Both the position numbers and the translations under genes were made by a program. From Arthrobacter ramosus (GTDB taxonomy: Bacteria > Actinomycetota > Actinomycetes > Actinomycetales > Micrococcaceae), in assembly GCF_039535095.1 (NCBI RefSeq), contig NZ_BAAAWN010000001.1:4960001-5024000 (forward strand): a stretch of 64,000 nucleotides of DNA, written 5' to 3'. The stretch's first letter is position 1. Every line of letters starts with the position of its first letter. Shown in pieces: positions 17,159 to 26,031 of this stretch. The notes below the pieces were generated by a model, which did no database searches, was not told the DNA's origin, and was given only the letters and a program-made list of their open reading frames with translations.

Positions 17159-17980
17159 CTACTTTCCGGCTGGGACGGCGGCAGTCGCGTTGGCAGCAAC
17201 GGAAGTGCTGGCGGCGGCCTGGATAGCGGTCAGGGCGGCGTCGAGGTTTTCGGACAACCCCCGGCGGTGCTTGACGGGCGGCGGGGCAAAAGCGCCTTGG
17301 CGGTGGAAACCGGAATGCAGCGCCACGACCGCTTCGATCATGCGGATCCCGGCGGAGATTCCGTCCACCACGGGCACGGGGATCTGTCCTTCGAGCTCGC
17401 GCGCGAGTCCGGCAAGCGGGGCACCTGCGAGGATGACGACGTCGGCGCCGTCCTCCGCGACGGCCTGCCGGCTTAGTGCCAGGAGGGTTTCCTTGAAATC
17501 CTGTTGCACGGTGCCGATGCCGTTGAGGCTTTGGTTGATGGACCGGATCGAGGCAAGACGGCTGCCAAGTCCGAAATGCTCCACGCAGTCCCGGTACCAA
17601 GCGGTGATGCGGTCCGAAATGGCGATGATGGAGAAGCGTTGGCCCTGCAGGGCCGCGGCGCAGAGGGCGGCCTCCGTGATGCCGATGACCGGCACGTCCG
17701 TGAGTTCCTTGAGCGCAGGCATTCCGGGGTCGCCGAATGCTGCCACCACGACGCCGTCTATGTGGTCCGTTGCCGGATCTCCGCCGCAGTGCTCGGCGAT
17801 GATTTCGGCGACCGCGCCGGCTGCGATGAGGGCTTCAAAACGGGTCTCGATGTATTCGACGCCATGTCCTGCGGTCCGGACGATCAGCTCGGTGTCAGTC
17901 CCCGCGGAGCGGTGCGCTTCGGCGGCGATCAACGCAGTGACATCGGAGCTGATGTTGGGATTGATGACTAGCAATTTCAT
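17159..17980 (-). CDS. Hydantoin-racemase-like protein without catalytic cysteines
   Basis: 273 residues. Clear Asp/Glu/hydantoin racemase fold (MKLLVINPNISSDVT; VVVAAFGDPGMPAL; VVILAGAPLAGLA). In active hydantoin racemases the two motifs read ACFGDPG and LGCAGMAG; here the first Cys is Ala (about residue 81) and the second is Gly (about 186). By known mechanism such a protein should not racemise by two-base cysteine chemistry. The start overlaps the stop of the GntR gene (ATGA), so it is co-translated with its regulator. It might be a lyase, a ligand-binding partner, or a non-racemising homologue with another acid/base pair. Confidence 0.72.
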   Translation of the reverse strand: MKLLVINPNISSDVTALIAAEAHRSAGTDTELIVRTAGHGVEYIETRFEALIAAGAVAEIIAEHCGGDPATDHIDGVVVAAFGDPGMPALKELTDVPVIGITEAALCAAALQGQRFSIIAISDRITAWYRDCVEHFGLGSRLASIRSINQSLNGIGTVQQDFKETLLALSRQAVAEDGADVVILAGAPLAGLARELEGQIPVPVVDGISAGIRMIEAVVALHSGFHRQGAFAPPPVKHRRGLSENLDAALTAIQAAASTSVAANATAAVPAGK

Positions 17981-18660
17981 GTTCGTTTGCCTTGCAACGT
18001 GAGTTCGGTGGCGGGCGCGTCCTGAGGGAACTGCTCGCGGTACTTTCCAATGTGCGACGCCGATTGGGTTGCGGCCCGCTCGGGATCGCCGCTGGCGATG
18101 GCGGCGTAGAGATCGCGGTGTTCCTGGATCAGTTCGGGCAGGTCGTCAACGTGGCGGAAGAGCCAGTGCATGCGGCCTTGGAGCGGTTCCAGCGCGGTGC
18201 GCAGAAAATCGTTGTTGGCGATGGCCGTGATGGCATCGTGGAATTCGCTGTTGGCGCGGTGGGCCTCGAGGATTGAGCCTTTCGCGAGGAAGCGATCGGC
18301 CTCATGGAGGAGTCCGGCCAAGTGCTTGAGGTCTTTGTCGGTGGCGCGGGCCGCTGCCAGGCGGCATGCCAGGACTTCGAGCGACTGACGGACGTCGAAG
18401 AGGTCCTCGACGTCTTTGGGGCTCAATCCTGCCACTTCGGAACCGCGGGAGGCGCGGTCCTGGATGAGGCCTTCCTGCCGCAGCATGCGGAGGGCTTCGC
18501 GGATGGGGAGTCGCGACACGTTGAATTCGGCGGCGAGGTCCCGCTCCACCAGCCGGGTGCCGGGCGCGTAATGACCCTCGAAGATTCGCGAACGGATGGC
18601 GTCCCGCACGGATTCCCGGAGGGGGCGGTCCGTGGTGGGGGTTTCATCTGCAATCAGCAT
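17977..18660 (-). CDS. GntR-family (FCD) transcriptional regulator
   Basis: 227 residues from ATG 18660, preferred because GGAG lies six bases upstream; upstream ATGs at 18690 and 18702 are alternatives. The winged helix-turn-helix is at about 15-75 (IRSRIFEGHYAPGTRLVERDLA, VSRLPIREALRMLRQEGLI). The FCD ligand domain follows, with likely metal/ligand residues in NSEFHDAI, RHVDD, EHRDLYAAI and HIGKYREQ. It lies within the operon it probably controls; candidate operators are two palindromes ahead of the MFS gene (20270 and 20321). The effector is probably the substrate or an intermediate of the amidohydrolase pathway. Confidence 0.85.
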   Translation of the reverse strand: MLIADETPTTDRPLRESVRDAIRSRIFEGHYAPGTRLVERDLAAEFNVSRLPIREALRMLRQEGLIQDRASRGSEVAGLSPKDVEDLFDVRQSLEVLACRLAAARATDKDLKHLAGLLHEADRFLAKGSILEAHRANSEFHDAITAIANNDFLRTALEPLQGRMHWLFRHVDDLPELIQEHRDLYAAIASGDPERAATQSASHIGKYREQFPQDAPATELTLQGKRT

Positions 18661-18763
18661 CTTTGCTCCATTCGTGTTCTCTTGGGTCATTGCGCCCGGC
18701 ATTCCCGGCGGGCGTCTGGCCTTTTGGTGGTTCAGGACCGTCCGGCCAGACCGGTCAGGCGAG

Positions 18764-20116
18764 TTAGACCGGAAGTCGTTTGCCGTAGTCCAGCGTCAGC
18801 ACGGATACGCCCATGATGATCGCGGATCCGACAAAGTATAGGAGGGCCCAGGTGTAGGAGCCTGTGGCCCCGACAATCAGACCTACCACAATCGGGGTGA
18901 CGAAGCCTGAGATGTTGCCGCTGAAGTTCATGGCGCCGCCCAGGACGCCCGAGTTGGTGCGCCCGCCAAGAATGGAGGGGATGCTCCAGAACAGGCCAAC
19001 CCAGCGGAGGAAGAACATGACCACGGACAGCAGGACAACCGCCGTCGTCGGGTCTGCCACGATGGTGACGCCTACCAGGCCGCCAATCACCACGATGCTG
19101 GAGATGCCCAGCAGGGTGCGCATGACCTTGTTTGCCGACGCGCCGGCTGCACGCCATTTGTCCGCGATGGTGCCGCCCAGGATTTCGCCGACAAAACCGG
19201 CGCCGAAGATCACGAAGGTGGACCAGCCGATGGTGTTCAGGTTGAAGTGCTTGGCCTGGGCCAGGTACAGCGGGCCCCAGGTCAGCAGGCCGTAGAACAC
19301 GCCGTTGAAGCCAAGCCAGCCGAAGCACATGGCCCAGAAGGAACGGAATTTCAGGTAGGGGAGGAGAGCGCGCTTGCCCTTGACGCCGTCCTTCTTGGCC
19401 TCGGCGTCTTCCTCGGCGTGGGAGGCCTCGATGTAGCTGGCCTCGGCGTCGTTGACTCGCTTGTGGTTGCGGGGATTGTCGCGGACGTACCACCAGACGG
19501 CCAGGCCCATGAGGACGGTGGCGGCGCCGGCGATGATGAACGAGTAGCGCCAGCTGCCTGTTGAGGCGATGAGCCAGGTGATGAGGATGCCGCCCAGGCC
19601 GGCGCCGAGCGGGGCGCCTGCATCAAGGATCGTGGCGCCGCGGCCGCGCTCCTTCTTGTGCATCCAGATGGCGTTGAGCTTGCCGCCGGCCGGCATGACT
19701 CCGGCCTCGGCGACGCCGATACCCAGGCGCGCGATGAACATGCTGAGGAAGCCGCCGGCCAGGCCGGATGCGGCCGTTGCGGCACCCCAGCCGATGCACG
19801 ACGCCGTGACGACCTTGCGGGGGCCGAACTTGTCGATGAGCAAGCCGACGGGGATCTGCATGAGGGCATAGGTCCAGAAGAATGCGGAAAGCAGGAGCCC
19901 GACGAGCTCCGGCGCGAGGTTGAATTCTTTCTGGATGATGGGCAATGCCACGGAGATGGAGCCGCGGTCGATGTAGTTGACGGCTACCAGGATCAGCAGT
20001 AGGACGAAGAGCCTCCAACGGACACCCGTGCGTCGCTGCACGCCGTCCTTGCCGGCTTTTTCTTCTGCTTTTCCTTCGAAGGCATGCGCTTCTGTTTCGG
20101 TGTTTTGGAGAGACAC
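18764..20116 (-). CDS. MFS transporter, anion:cation symporter type
   Basis: 450 residues from GTG 20116 with GAAGGAG upstream; the frame extends further but into promoter sequence. Twelve predicted membrane helices. The N-terminal signature is VNYIDRGSISVALP, typical of ACS-family importers for organic anions; a cytoplasmic loop rich in charged residues lies between helices 6 and 7 (about 215-235). It is the first gene of the minus-strand operon and probably imports the ring compound or its carboxylate degraded by the downstream enzymes. Confidence 0.85.
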   Translation of the reverse strand: MSLQNTETEAHAFEGKAEEKAGKDGVQRRTGVRWRLFVLLLILVAVNYIDRGSISVALPIIQKEFNLAPELVGLLLSAFFWTYALMQIPVGLLIDKFGPRKVVTASCIGWGAATAASGLAGGFLSMFIARLGIGVAEAGVMPAGGKLNAIWMHKKERGRGATILDAGAPLGAGLGGILITWLIASTGSWRYSFIIAGAATVLMGLAVWWYVRDNPRNHKRVNDAEASYIEASHAEEDAEAKKDGVKGKRALLPYLKFRSFWAMCFGWLGFNGVFYGLLTWGPLYLAQAKHFNLNTIGWSTFVIFGAGFVGEILGGTIADKWRAAGASANKVMRTLLGISSIVVIGGLVGVTIVADPTTAVVLLSVVMFFLRWVGLFWSIPSILGGRTNSGVLGGAMNFSGNISGFVTPIVVGLIVGATGSYTWALLYFVGSAIIMGVSVLTLDYGKRLPV

Positions 20117-20269
20117 AGTTTCTCCTTCAGGGGAGTTTGAGGAGCGGGGAAAGACTTGAATTGCTGCGCTGGGTGCGGGTTGCCGCGGCAGCCGGACTCG
20201 CGCCTGCGGCAGCAGTAGCGGCCCTGTCCTTCTTCCGGGAGGAGGGACGCTGCCGGTTCGTTGAGTCCG

Positions 20270-20285
20270 TTTTGGGATCCCAAAA
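20270..20285. promoter_or_regulatory. Perfect 16-bp palindrome, candidate GntR operator
   Basis: TTTTGGGATCCCAAAA is perfectly self-complementary. It lies about 150 bp before the MFS start, in the leader of the operon that encodes an FCD-GntR regulator, whose family binds short palindromes of this size. Confidence 0.55.
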
Positions 20286-20320
20286 TCAAAATTAGATGTG
20301 ACCCGGCGCACTGTCAAGGG

Positions 20321-20335
20321 TTTTGGTATACAAAG
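20321..20335. promoter_or_regulatory. GTATAC-centred palindrome, second candidate operator
   Basis: TTTTGGTATACAAAG contains GTATAC at 20326-20331 flanked by TTTG and AAA, close to the TNGTATACNA core common for FCD regulators. It shares TTTTGG with the palindrome 51 bp away, so the two may form a pair. Confidence 0.5.
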
Positions 20336-20573
20336 CGAAGAAGCGGAATGTGACCGGGGGTTGTGAGGCCCGGATTGGCGGTGTTGCTCGGTGACGGGGC
20401 GACGGATGGGATACCGGAGGCTCGGCTTGGGGCGTGCCTTCTTGCCGACGCGCTTCCTACCTCAAGACGCGCAACTGGCTACGGGGCGCGGAGAAAGTCC
20501 GGCGACGCTGGAATTCCGGTGTCGCCATGGATTTTCCGTGTCGTCAGGCGTTTAGGGCCGGATCGTGGAGCGC
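20336..20573. other. Intergenic, no gene seen
   Basis: No coding potential was recognised between the operon promoter and the end of the proline dehydrogenase gene. The string ATTTTCCGTGTCGTCAGGCG near 20531 shares CGTGTCGTCAGGC with the intergenic hairpin at 41481-41522, suggesting a dispersed intergenic repeat. Confidence 0.35.
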
Positions 20574-21521
20574 TTAGCTCGGGTTGAGGTCGGCGAGAGC
20601 CGTCAGCGCCCGGTCCGGATGTTCCGCGATGCGGTTGAGGACGTACAACCACCACTCGCCACCGAAGATGACGTACTCGCGCGTCCGGTAGCCGTCCCTT
20701 TGGAGCCGGTCGAGAAGATCGGTCCCCAGTCCGAGGAGCATCTCGAATTCGATCGCGTCGGTCTTCAGCGCCTCGCCGTGCCTGGTGATGAGCGTGTTGA
20801 CGAGCTCGTCGTCGTGCGTCGCGAGGGAAAGCGGGTGGCCGGAGCGGATGAGCTTGCTTGCCAGATCGAGGTAGGCAGCAGTCAGTTCGACGCTGTTGCG
20901 GGGGTAGGCGACGGACTCGGGTTCGAGGAACGCGCCTTTGACTAAGCGAACGGTACCCGGGTGGCGGAGGACCCGTTCGAGGTCTCCCGGGGTGCGGTGC
21001 AGGCGGGCTTGGAGTGTGATGCCGACGCGGGGGACTTCGACAGCGAGTTCGTCGTACAGGTCGAGGACCAGATCGGTCCGATCGGAACCTTCGGCCGAGA
21101 TCATAAGTCCCGTCCCGTACGGTTCAGTTATCGCGGCAAGCCGGCGTACGTGGTTGAGCGCCAGATCGCGGTCCACGAGAGCGCCGAGGTGGGAGAGGTC
21201 GAAAGAGATCGTGCTCGGCAGGCCGGTCTTCCCGAGTGCAGCGCCCACCTCGAGGAACACCCCGGCTTCCGAGCGTGCCAGGTCGGCGTCGCGCACGCTC
21301 TCGCCGGCGTATTCGATACTGGCGGCATGCCCGCGGGCTACCGCCGCTGCGGCTACCTCGATGGCGTCGGCGGCAGTGTCCCCGGCCGAGTATCGCCTTG
21401 CCACGCGCGAAGCCATTGTCGCCAAGGCCGGTGTGGACATGACACGTTGCTTCAGGCCTTCATCCAATGCCCACGCCCGGAGGGTATCGGCAGCACGCTC
21501 GAGATCAATCTTGGTAGTCAC
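20574..21521 (-). CDS. Proline dehydrogenase (stand-alone)
   Basis: 315 residues from GTG 21521; the frame extends upstream without matching sequence. It is a single-domain FAD enzyme of the (beta/alpha)8 type: SFDLSHLGALVD, GLMISAEGSDRTD, VRLVKGAFLEP, ATHDDELVN and EFEMLLGLG match the conserved barrel strands. It oxidises proline to pyrroline-5-carboxylate at the membrane, passing electrons to quinone. No pyrroline-5-carboxylate dehydrogenase gene is adjacent, so the second step is encoded elsewhere. The ribosome site is weak, so the start could be somewhat different. Confidence 0.85.
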   Translation of the reverse strand: MTTKIDLERAADTLRAWALDEGLKQRVMSTPALATMASRVARRYSAGDTAADAIEVAAAAVARGHAASIEYAGESVRDADLARSEAGVFLEVGAALGKTGLPSTISFDLSHLGALVDRDLALNHVRRLAAITEPYGTGLMISAEGSDRTDLVLDLYDELAVEVPRVGITLQARLHRTPGDLERVLRHPGTVRLVKGAFLEPESVAYPRNSVELTAAYLDLASKLIRSGHPLSLATHDDELVNTLITRHGEALKTDAIEFEMLLGLGTDLLDRLQRDGYRTREYVIFGGEWWLYVLNRIAEHPDRALTALADLNPS

Positions 21522-21595
21522 CCGACAAACTGTACCTGCGGAGTTTGCAGGCCACGATGTCGGGTTCGCGATGTGAAATCTCAGCGCTGGGCTGG

Positions 21596-22450
21596 TCAGG
21601 ATCGGGTACCCCTTCGGGTGTGCGCCAGGATTTCCGCAAGCTCGGCGAGCCGGTGTGCACGTGCTGATTCCGCCGGCGTGAACGGCTCGCCCGGCCGGGA
21701 GAACAGGAGCGGCCCGTGCCAGGCGGTGGGAATCTTGAGGAGCGTCGTGGAGGGCCCGACGGCGGCGCCCGCCTCGACAGCCGGACCTTCCGGTTCCGGG
21801 GTGACGATTTTCGCCGAAAGGAGTTCCGCAACCGCCAGCGGCAGTTCGTGCGGGTTGTCGGCGATCCGGGCAGCCAGGCTCAGGGCCTTGGTCTGGCCGT
21901 CCGCCATGGCGAGTGCAGTGGTAGGCCAAACGTGCGAATCCCGGCCGCCGCCGTCGTCGAGCGCTGTCAGTAGCTCCTGCTCGCCGAGGTGGCCCGGAGC
22001 GGAAAGTACGAATTCGTCCATGACGGCTCCATCCATGGGGTGGACATGGATGCTGAGGATGTTGATGTCGGTCCGCGCCAGGGATTGGGTGATGCGTTGG
22101 AGGGAACCCGGCTGGTCGCGGAGCACGGTCCTCGCCCGCCAAAGGGCCGGGGCCGAATGGAGCTTCCTGCGGTGGCGGAGGGCAGGTGCGTGGATCCAGC
22201 GCCGCAGAATCCTGGCCGCGGAGGGCTCGGCGACCCAAATGACCAGGACCGTTGCGGTGACGGTCAGGAGGAGCACCTTGGCCAGGTAAGGCAGTTGCGT
22301 TTCAACCACCGCGGCGTGGACAAGGAGTTCGATGGGCAGCATCACGGCGATTTGGGCCACGGTGACCCGGGCCTTCGGAGCCTCGGGCATCTGGCCGCAT
22401 ACTTCGCAGGAGAGCTCGGCTGTAGCGGAAGTCCTCTTGTTCGGCTTCAT
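21596..22450 (-). CDS. ACT-domain membrane-anchored protein
   Basis: 284 residues. A CEVCGQ pair near the N-terminus is followed by two hydrophobic segments (about 29-50 and 58-75: VAQIAVMLPIELLVHAAVV, VLLLTVTATVLVIWVA). An ACT-like amino-acid-binding domain follows at about 105-175 (VLRDQPGSLQRITQSLARTD, NILSIHVHP). The C-terminal part has no recognised domain. It lies upstream of proline dehydrogenase on the same strand with a gap of about 75 bp, so it may sense amino acids, but this is inference. Function unknown. Confidence 0.65.
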   Translation of the reverse strand: MKPNKRTSATAELSCEVCGQMPEAPKARVTVAQIAVMLPIELLVHAAVVETQLPYLAKVLLLTVTATVLVIWVAEPSAARILRRWIHAPALRHRRKLHSAPALWRARTVLRDQPGSLQRITQSLARTDINILSIHVHPMDGAVMDEFVLSAPGHLGEQELLTALDDGGGRDSHVWPTTALAMADGQTKALSLAARIADNPHELPLAVAELLSAKIVTPEPEGPAVEAGAAVGPSTTLLKIPTAWHGPLLFSRPGEPFTPAESARAHRLAELAEILAHTRRGTRS

Positions 22451-22521
22451 GGCACTATCGTGCCCGAGCCCTGTTTCAGGTGGATTGCGCCTGCGTCACG
22501 ATCTGAGGCAGCACTGATGTG

Positions 22522-22558
22522 GGCCAGTTCGGCGCCGACCGGACGCGCCGAACTGGCC
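22522..22558 (-). terminator. Strong hairpin terminator after mscL
   Basis: GGCCAGTTCGGCGC (22522-22535) and GCGCCGAACTGGCC (22545-22558) form a perfect 14-bp stem with a 9-base loop, just after the mscL stop and before the ACT-domain gene's promoter. Confidence 0.75.
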
Positions 22559-22572
22559 GTAATGCCCGGAAC

Positions 22573-23004
22573 CTAGCGGGCGTTTTCGTCGCTCTTGTTG
22601 GCGGCGGCGAGATCGGTCAGGAGGTCGCGGATCTCAACAAGCAGGGCGGTGTCAGCCGGCAGCGGTTCGTCCTCGGGTTCTTCGATGGAGGCACGGCGCT
22701 TGGTCAGTTCGTTGATCTTGTTCATGGGCGCAACGAAGATGAAGTACACCACGGCGGCCGTGATCAGGAAGGTCACGAACGCGGTGATGACGGCGCCGAA
22801 GTTGACGAAGGTCTTCGCGTTGTCCGGCCAAATGGAGAAGCCCAGTCCCTGTGCGTTGACTCCCCCGGCCGCGGCGATGATCGGGTTGATGATGTTGGTG
22901 GTGAAGGCTGCGACCAGGGCCGTGAACGCGGTGCCGATGACGACTGCGATGGACAGCTCGATGATGTTGCCGCGAAGAACGAAGTCCTTGAAACCTTTGA
23001 GCAT
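22573..23004 (-). CDS. mscL: Large-conductance mechanosensitive channel
   Basis: 143 residues. MLKGFKDFVLRGNIIELSIA is the hallmark N-terminal helix and TM1 start; IVVIGTAF-type pore residues follow, with TM2 at about 68-90 (FGAVITAFVTFLITAAVVYFI) and a charged C-terminal bundle. It forms a pentameric pore in the inner membrane that opens under tension to release solutes on osmotic downshock. ATG 23004 is preceded by GGAGG. Monocistronic, ended by the hairpin at 22522. Confidence 0.95.
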   Translation of the reverse strand: MLKGFKDFVLRGNIIELSIAVVIGTAFTALVAAFTTNIINPIIAAAGGVNAQGLGFSIWPDNAKTFVNFGAVITAFVTFLITAAVVYFIFVAPMNKINELTKRRASIEEPEDEPLPADTALLVEIRDLLTDLAAANKSDENAR

Positions 23005-23101
23005 GGAATATCCTCCGGTGGGTACGAGTCTCTGGCTAAATCAGAGATCAAACTACCACTCCAAAGTTTCAAACGGGTGTATCGGACCCAATTTCGCTCG
23101 G

Positions 23102-24394
23102 TCAACCCAGAAGGGCGCGGGTGTGGTCGTTGAGGAATATTCCGCGCGGATCGAACTCGCGCCGTACTTGGATAAAGGTGTCCAACTCCGGGTAGAGGCG
23201 TTCCAAACGGCTCCTCGTCATGAAATGGATCTTTCCCCAGTGCGCACGTGGCTCGAAGTCCTGCAGCACCGAATCGGCATCACGGAAGAACTGCCAGTAG
23301 TCGGTCCCGGGTTCGGTAGTCAGGGTGATCACTGTGGTGTCGCGTCCCGGGAACTGGGACATGTAGCCTTCGTCGGCCTTCACCCAGCGAACCTCTACGG
23401 GGTATTTCTGGTCAGGGTGCTTGGTGCGGATCAGGTCCTGGACGGCCTCAACGGCGGACAGTCCAACCTCGTTCGGCACAAAGTACTCGAGTTCATGGAA
23501 CGGCGTGGTGAATCCGCCCGGGTAAATACGGTACGAACGGTCCAGCCGGGCACCTTCCGTACCCGAAATTTGCTCGTCCTGGATCTGCGCGATGTTGTAG
23601 CGCTTGGTGTAGCTGCGGTTTGCCATGCTCAGGCCTGGCGCGCCCGGGAGGTCCAGGAGCTCGCACGAGCCTTCCTCCGGGCACCAGAGGAACGAGTAAT
23701 GCCTGTTCGCGTCGATGTCGGACTGCCAGGTTGCGGTGGTCTCGTCCCAAGTGGGATACGTGATTTGTTCTTGCAAGTAGTAGCGGTCCTCAACGGCCAA
23801 CTCCACCTCGAGGAAAATCCCGAGCGTACCCAAAGCCACCTGTGCGGCCCTGAGTTCGCGGAGCTGCCCCTCGCCGATTTCGACGATCTCGCCGTAACCA
23901 TTGATCAGCTTCACCCAACGGAGGCTTGACGAGAAGCTCCCCAGATCCTTCCCGGAGCCGTGGGTGCTGGTTGAGAGTGCGCCCGCAATCTGCTGCTTGT
24001 CAATGTCGCCTTGGTTGGCCAGCGCGAGGCCTTGCTCCCACAACGGATCGCCGAAGGCATTGATGGTGGTGCCGGCAAGGGCTCTGGCACGACGCCGGAC
24101 AGGGTCGGTTCCGGTGATCCCCGATAGTGCGGACATGTCCATCAGGACGCCCCCGGTCTGGACCAGCGGCGAGGATGAATGCCCTGAGCCGACCGCCCGC
24201 ACGGGCAAGCCTTCGCGGATCGCGAAACGAACGGCGTCGAGCGCTTCTTGTTCAGTGCGCGGCCGGACGGTGAAGGCCGGCGTGGCGCTCTGGTTCCCGC
24301 CCCAATTGGTCCAGGTGACGTCTGTTCCGAAAGGGGCCGGCGGGGTGGCTGAGCGTGCCGAGGATGATGTGTGGGGAAGGTGCGCGGTGGTCAT
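23102..24394 (-). CDS. FAD-linked lactone/alditol-oxidase family protein
   Basis: 430 residues. PCMH-type FAD domain with VGSGHSSSPLV near residue 72 (the His usually carries covalent FAD), GALSTSTHGSG near 140 and a C-terminal ALO domain ending RAHWGKIHFMT and FDPRGIFLNDH. Homologues oxidise aldonolactones or sugar alcohols with oxygen. It is the last gene of the operon with aldehyde dehydrogenase, permease and ureohydrolase, so the true substrate may be an amine or alcohol rather than a sugar; this cannot be decided from sequence. The ATG has GGAG upstream. Confidence 0.8.
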   Translation of the reverse strand: MTTAHLPHTSSSARSATPPAPFGTDVTWTNWGGNQSATPAFTVRPRTEQEALDAVRFAIREGLPVRAVGSGHSSSPLVQTGGVLMDMSALSGITGTDPVRRRARALAGTTINAFGDPLWEQGLALANQGDIDKQQIAGALSTSTHGSGKDLGSFSSSLRWVKLINGYGEIVEIGEGQLRELRAAQVALGTLGIFLEVELAVEDRYYLQEQITYPTWDETTATWQSDIDANRHYSFLWCPEEGSCELLDLPGAPGLSMANRSYTKRYNIAQIQDEQISGTEGARLDRSYRIYPGGFTTPFHELEYFVPNEVGLSAVEAVQDLIRTKHPDQKYPVEVRWVKADEGYMSQFPGRDTTVITLTTEPGTDYWQFFRDADSVLQDFEPRAHWGKIHFMTRSRLERLYPELDTFIQVRREFDPRGIFLNDHTRALLG

Positions 24395-24422
24395 TGCTAA
24401 GCTCCGTTGCTTGTCTGAAGGC

Positions 24423-25955
24423 TCATGCGCCGTGGTTGATCATGAGGTGCTTGGTGCGGGAGTAATCGTCCAGGGCGTAAAGCGAGAGGTCCCGGCCGTA
24501 GCCGGATCCCTTGAATCCGCCCCACGGTACCTCGCAAGCCAGCACCAAGTGTGAATTGACCCAGACGGTGCCGAAGTCGAGTTGCTTTGGAACGCTCAAC
24601 GAGAGGCTTGAATCCCGGGTCCATACCGAGGCAGATAGTCCATAAGGGCTCTCATTCGCCCGTGTGATGGCCTCTTCGGTGGAACTGAAAGTCTCGACCG
24701 TGACCACGGGCCCAAAGATCTCGTGGGTGGCAACATGCGCCCCGGCCGGGACGTTGCCGATGACCGTGGGTTCGATGAAGTAACCCGGGCCTTCCAACGC
24801 AGAACCGCCGATGGCCATGTGCAGGCCAGCAGCTTTTGCCTCGGCCAGCGATTCCTTGACGCGTTCGAAGTGTGGGCGGGAAATCATGGGTCCGATTTCC
24901 ACGTCGTCCCCTGCCCCCGGAGCGCCGACCACTAGGGTGCTGACTTCGCGCACCAAGTGTTCCGTGAACTCGGCAGCCACCGACTCGTGCACAAGTACGC
25001 GGCATGCAGCGCCACAGTCCTGGCCGGCATTCCAGTACCCGGCGTTTCGCACGCCGGCGGCGGCAGCACGGAGGTCGGCGTCGGCAAACACAACAACCGG
25101 AGCCTTGCCGCCGAGTTCGAGATGGACGCGCTTGACCGATTTGGCCGCAGTCTCCGCCACGGCCTGTCCGCTAACGACACTCCCTGTCAAGGCGACGAGG
25201 GCAACGTCAGGGTGTTCGGAAATCCGCTGTCCGACGGTCCGGCCCTGTCCCGTCACGACATTGAGGATTCCGTCCGGAATGCGTCCGGCGAGGAGTTCCG
25301 CAAGCTTGAGCGTCGAGAGTGGTGTCTGCTCGGACGGCTTGAGGACGATGCTGTTTCCGGCGGCCAGGATAGGCGCGATCTTCCAGGCAGCCATCAGCAG
25401 CGGGTAGTTCCACGGGGTGATGACGCCGACGACGCCCACGGGCTCCCTGAGGATCACCGAGGTGTGCCCGGTTGCATAGTCCCCGCCAGCCATGGACGTC
25501 AGCGTACGGGACGCTCCGGCCATGAAACGGAAAGTATCAATAGTGCTGGAGACATCGTCCTCGGCAACGGTTCGCGGCTTGCCGGTGTTGGCGGACTCGA
25601 TGATTTCGAAGGCTTCACGATTGGCTTCGATGATGTTGGCGATCAGGTTCAACACCTCGGAGCGTTCCTTCGGGGTCGTGGCGCCCCAGGACTTCTGGGC
25701 CGCCACCGCGGCTTCAACAGCAGCATCGACGTCGGCAGCTGTGCCGGCCAGCACGGACGCGATGACCTGCTCAGTGGTGGGGTCTACGACGTCGATGAGG
25801 TGGGTGGAAGAGCCCGGAACAAACGATCCGCCAATAAAGTGCCCGCCGGGAGGCAGAGGCAGTGGCAAGATGCCCGGGGCGTTGTGGGCCGCAGGGGAGT
25901 TGTTGTCTTCGCTGACGCGACGGACGGTGAACTGTTCGGTGTCGATGAGTGTCAT
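24423..25955 (-). CDS. Aldehyde dehydrogenase, aminoaldehyde type
   Basis: 510 residues from ATG 25955; the upstream extension is not family-like. Complete NAD(P) aldehyde dehydrogenase: GVITPWNYPLLMAAWK, ALTGSVVSGQ, LELGGKAPVVV (general-base Glu) and NAGQDCGAACRV (catalytic Cys), EIFGPVV near the C-terminus. The motifs are closest to the gamma-aminobutyraldehyde/betaine-aldehyde/guanidinobutyraldehyde group. With a ureohydrolase in the same operon, oxidation of a guanidino- or aminoaldehyde to the acid is the natural proposal. The first 40 residues are variable. Confidence 0.85.
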   Translation of the reverse strand: MTLIDTEQFTVRRVSEDNNSPAAHNAPGILPLPLPPGGHFIGGSFVPGSSTHLIDVVDPTTEQVIASVLAGTAADVDAAVEAAVAAQKSWGATTPKERSEVLNLIANIIEANREAFEIIESANTGKPRTVAEDDVSSTIDTFRFMAGASRTLTSMAGGDYATGHTSVILREPVGVVGVITPWNYPLLMAAWKIAPILAAGNSIVLKPSEQTPLSTLKLAELLAGRIPDGILNVVTGQGRTVGQRISEHPDVALVALTGSVVSGQAVAETAAKSVKRVHLELGGKAPVVVFADADLRAAAAGVRNAGYWNAGQDCGAACRVLVHESVAAEFTEHLVREVSTLVVGAPGAGDDVEIGPMISRPHFERVKESLAEAKAAGLHMAIGGSALEGPGYFIEPTVIGNVPAGAHVATHEIFGPVVTVETFSSTEEAITRANESPYGLSASVWTRDSSLSLSVPKQLDFGTVWVNSHLVLACEVPWGGFKGSGYGRDLSLYALDDYSRTKHLMINHGA

Positions 25956-26031
25956 GATTTTGCCTTTGTTTTCTGGCGCCGGTCGTGGCGTCGGGAGTTT
26001 ATGGGAAGTACGGGCCCAAGCCCGCGGTGCG

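Noticed and set aside
20961..22289. 442-codon plus-strand frame
   Set aside because: It is the shadow of proline dehydrogenase and the ACT-domain gene, both of which have clear conserved motifs on the minus strand.
22595..23929. 444-codon plus-strand frame across mscL and the FAD oxidase
   Set aside because: Antisense to two well-recognised genes, with no family-like sequence.
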